Assembly: GCA_003519585.1 (NCBI GenBank)
Contig: DOWL01000156.1
Span: forward strand, 1 to 6,617
Length of the DNA: 6,617 nt
Direction of reading: 5' to 3'
Source: Nocardioides sp.
Lineage (GTDB): Bacteria > Actinomycetota > Actinomycetes > Propionibacteriales > Nocardioidaceae
Numbering within the stretch: position 1 is the first letter of the stretch; each line of letters opens with the position of its first letter. The translations under genes were made by a program, and so were the position numbers. Below the pieces are notes generated by a model. It ran no database searches. It was not told the origin of the DNA and saw only the letters and a program-made list of their open reading frames with translations. Shown one piece after another: positions 5,677 to 6,617 of the stretch.

Positions 5677-6617
5677 CTACGAGGCCGGCGGCTCCGGGGG
5701 TGCCGGAGGGGTAGTCGCGGGACCGGGGTGGGCCGCGCTGGCCGCCTCGGCGATCGCAGCCTGGACCGCCTCGTTGGCCTTGCTGACCTCCTCGTCGGCG
5801 AGGGCACCGCTCCCGCCGAGCTTCGCCGGCTCGTAACTGCCGAGGTCGACCCTGGTACGCGGCCCCTCAGACTCCTTCGGGATGCCGGCGATCTCGTGGA
5901 TCGAGGAGCCCAAACCCTCCAGGGCTTTGGTGATCTCAGAGGGGATGACCCAGACCTTGTTGGCGTCGCCCTCCGCGATCTTCGGCATCATCTGGAGGTA
6001 CTGGTAGGCCAGTAGCGCCTGGTCGGGCTGACCGTCGTGGATGGCCTGGAAGACCATCTGGATGGCCTGCCCCTCGCCCTGAGCGCGCAGGATCGCCGAC
6101 TCTCGGTCGGCCTGGGCGCGCAGGATCTGCGACTCCCGATCGCCCTCGGCGTTGAGGATCGCGGACTGCTTGTTGCCCTCGGCGGTGAGGATCGAGGACT
6201 GCCGCTGGCCCTCGGCAGAGAGGATGAGCGCCCTCTTGTCGCGGTCGGCGCGCATCTGCTTCTCCATCGCGTCCTTGATCGACGGCGGCGGGTCGATGCC
6301 CTTGATCTCAACCCGGTTGACCCGGATGCCCCACTTGCCGGTCGCCTCGTCGAGGACGCCGCGCAGGCCGTGGTTGATCTCCTCACGGCTGGTCAGCGTC
6401 TGCTCGAGGTCCATACCACCGACGATGTTGCGCAGGGTGGTCATGGTCAGCTGCTCGACCGCCTGGATGTAGTTGGCGATCTCATAGGTCGCGGCGATCG
6501 GATCGGTGACCTGGAAGTAGATGACGGTGTCGATCGAGACGACGAGGTTGTCCTCGGTGATCACCGGCTGCGGCGGGAAGCTCACCACCTGCTCGCGCAG
6601 GTCGATGAGGTAGCGGA
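5677..6617 (-). CDS. SPFH/band 7 (stomatin/QmcA-like) membrane scaffold protein, 5' truncated by window
   Basis: The reading frame runs off the right edge: upstream of a GTG at 6588 it continues as RYLIDLREQ, which fits the SPFH core, so the true start and the usual N-terminal membrane anchor lie outside. Numbered from that GTG, the band 7 core includes QPVITEDNLVVSIDTVIYFQ (7-26), then IVGGMDLEQTLTSRE (55-69) and VNRVEIKGIDPP (90-101). Five 11-residue repeats rich in Ala and Glu follow (121-175), then a C-terminal region (near 176-235) and a Pro/Ala-rich tail. Family members form large membrane-bound oligomers that organise microdomains and often regulate proteases such as FtsH. They are frequently paired with NfeD; none is visible downstream, and the upstream side is not shown. 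The TauE-like permease follows after 9 bases. Confidence 0.92.
   Translation of the reverse strand, partial: RYLIDLREQVVSFPPQPVITEDNLVVSIDTVIYFQVTDPIAATYEIANYIQAVEQLTMTTLRNIVGGMDLEQTLTSREEINHGLRGVLDEATGKWGIRVNRVEIKGIDPPPSIKDAMEKQMRADRDKRALILSAEGQRQSSILTAEGNKQSAILNAEGDRESQILRAQADRESAILRAQGEGQAIQMVFQAIHDGQPDQALLAYQYLQMMPKIAEGDANKVWVIPSEITKALEGLGSSIHEIAGIPKESEGPRTRVDLGSYEPAKLGGSGALADEEVSKANEAVQAAIAEAASAAHPGPATTPPAPPEPPAS
6064..6228 (-). repeat. Five tandem 33-bp (11-residue) repeats within the SPFH gene
   Basis: Residues 121-175, numbered from the GTG at 6588, read as five 11-residue units: LILSAEGQRQS, SILTAEGNKQS, AILNAEGDRES, QILRAQADRES and AILRAQGEGQA. The core is IL-x-A-E-G/A, ending in Ser or Ala. 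An 11-residue period is that of a hendecad, right-handed coiled coil. Related repeats are known in QmcA/stomatin-type proteins, where this region drives oligomerisation. Confidence 0.85.

Noticed and set aside
4843..6015. A 390-residue plus-strand open frame opposite the TauE and SPFH genes
   Set aside because: It is dominated by Asp, His, Arg and Gly in the pattern typical of antisense frames in high-GC DNA, and the minus-strand genes have clear family signatures.

Overview
The window is high-GC DNA with dense gene packing, GTG starts and 4-base start/stop overlaps. This points to an actinomycete; a Nocardioides-like member of the Propionibacteriales is my inference, not something the sequence proves. 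There are seven supported coding regions. Two are cut by the window edges: a short 3' tail at the left and a 5'-truncated gene at the right. No stretch longer than about 20 bases lies outside a called gene, and I see no tRNA, rRNA, CRISPR array, insertion sequence, attachment site or origin.

Layout. Bases 1-3050 (+) are the distal part of an ABC transporter operon: the tail of an unknown upstream gene, an ATPase, and a large duplicated FtsX/MacB-type permease, all joined by 4-base overlaps. Bases 3061-4508 (-) are a two-gene unit transcribed leftward, with a nitroreductase followed by an inositol monophosphatase-family enzyme, again overlapping by 4 bases. A small membrane protein gene (4527-4889, +) diverges from the nitroreductase across only 18 bases and probably has a leaderless mRNA. 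Bases 4894-6617 (-) carry an SPFH/band 7 (stomatin/QmcA-like) membrane scaffold protein followed after 9 bases by a TauE/SafE-family anion permease.

How the genes may work together. The ABC ATPase and permease almost certainly form one homodimeric-ATPase complex of the lipoprotein-release, antimicrobial-peptide or macrolide-export type, with large extracytoplasmic domains; the substrate cannot be told. The nitroreductase and phosphatase are co-translated but have no obvious shared pathway. The SPFH protein and TauE-like permease are both membrane-associated and probably cotranscribed. The rest looks like ordinary actinobacterial chromosome.

The most unusual point is a glutamine in place of the H-loop histidine of the ABC ATPase, in an otherwise intact nucleotide-binding domain. 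I found no convincing new multi-gene system here, and the remaining findings are modest.
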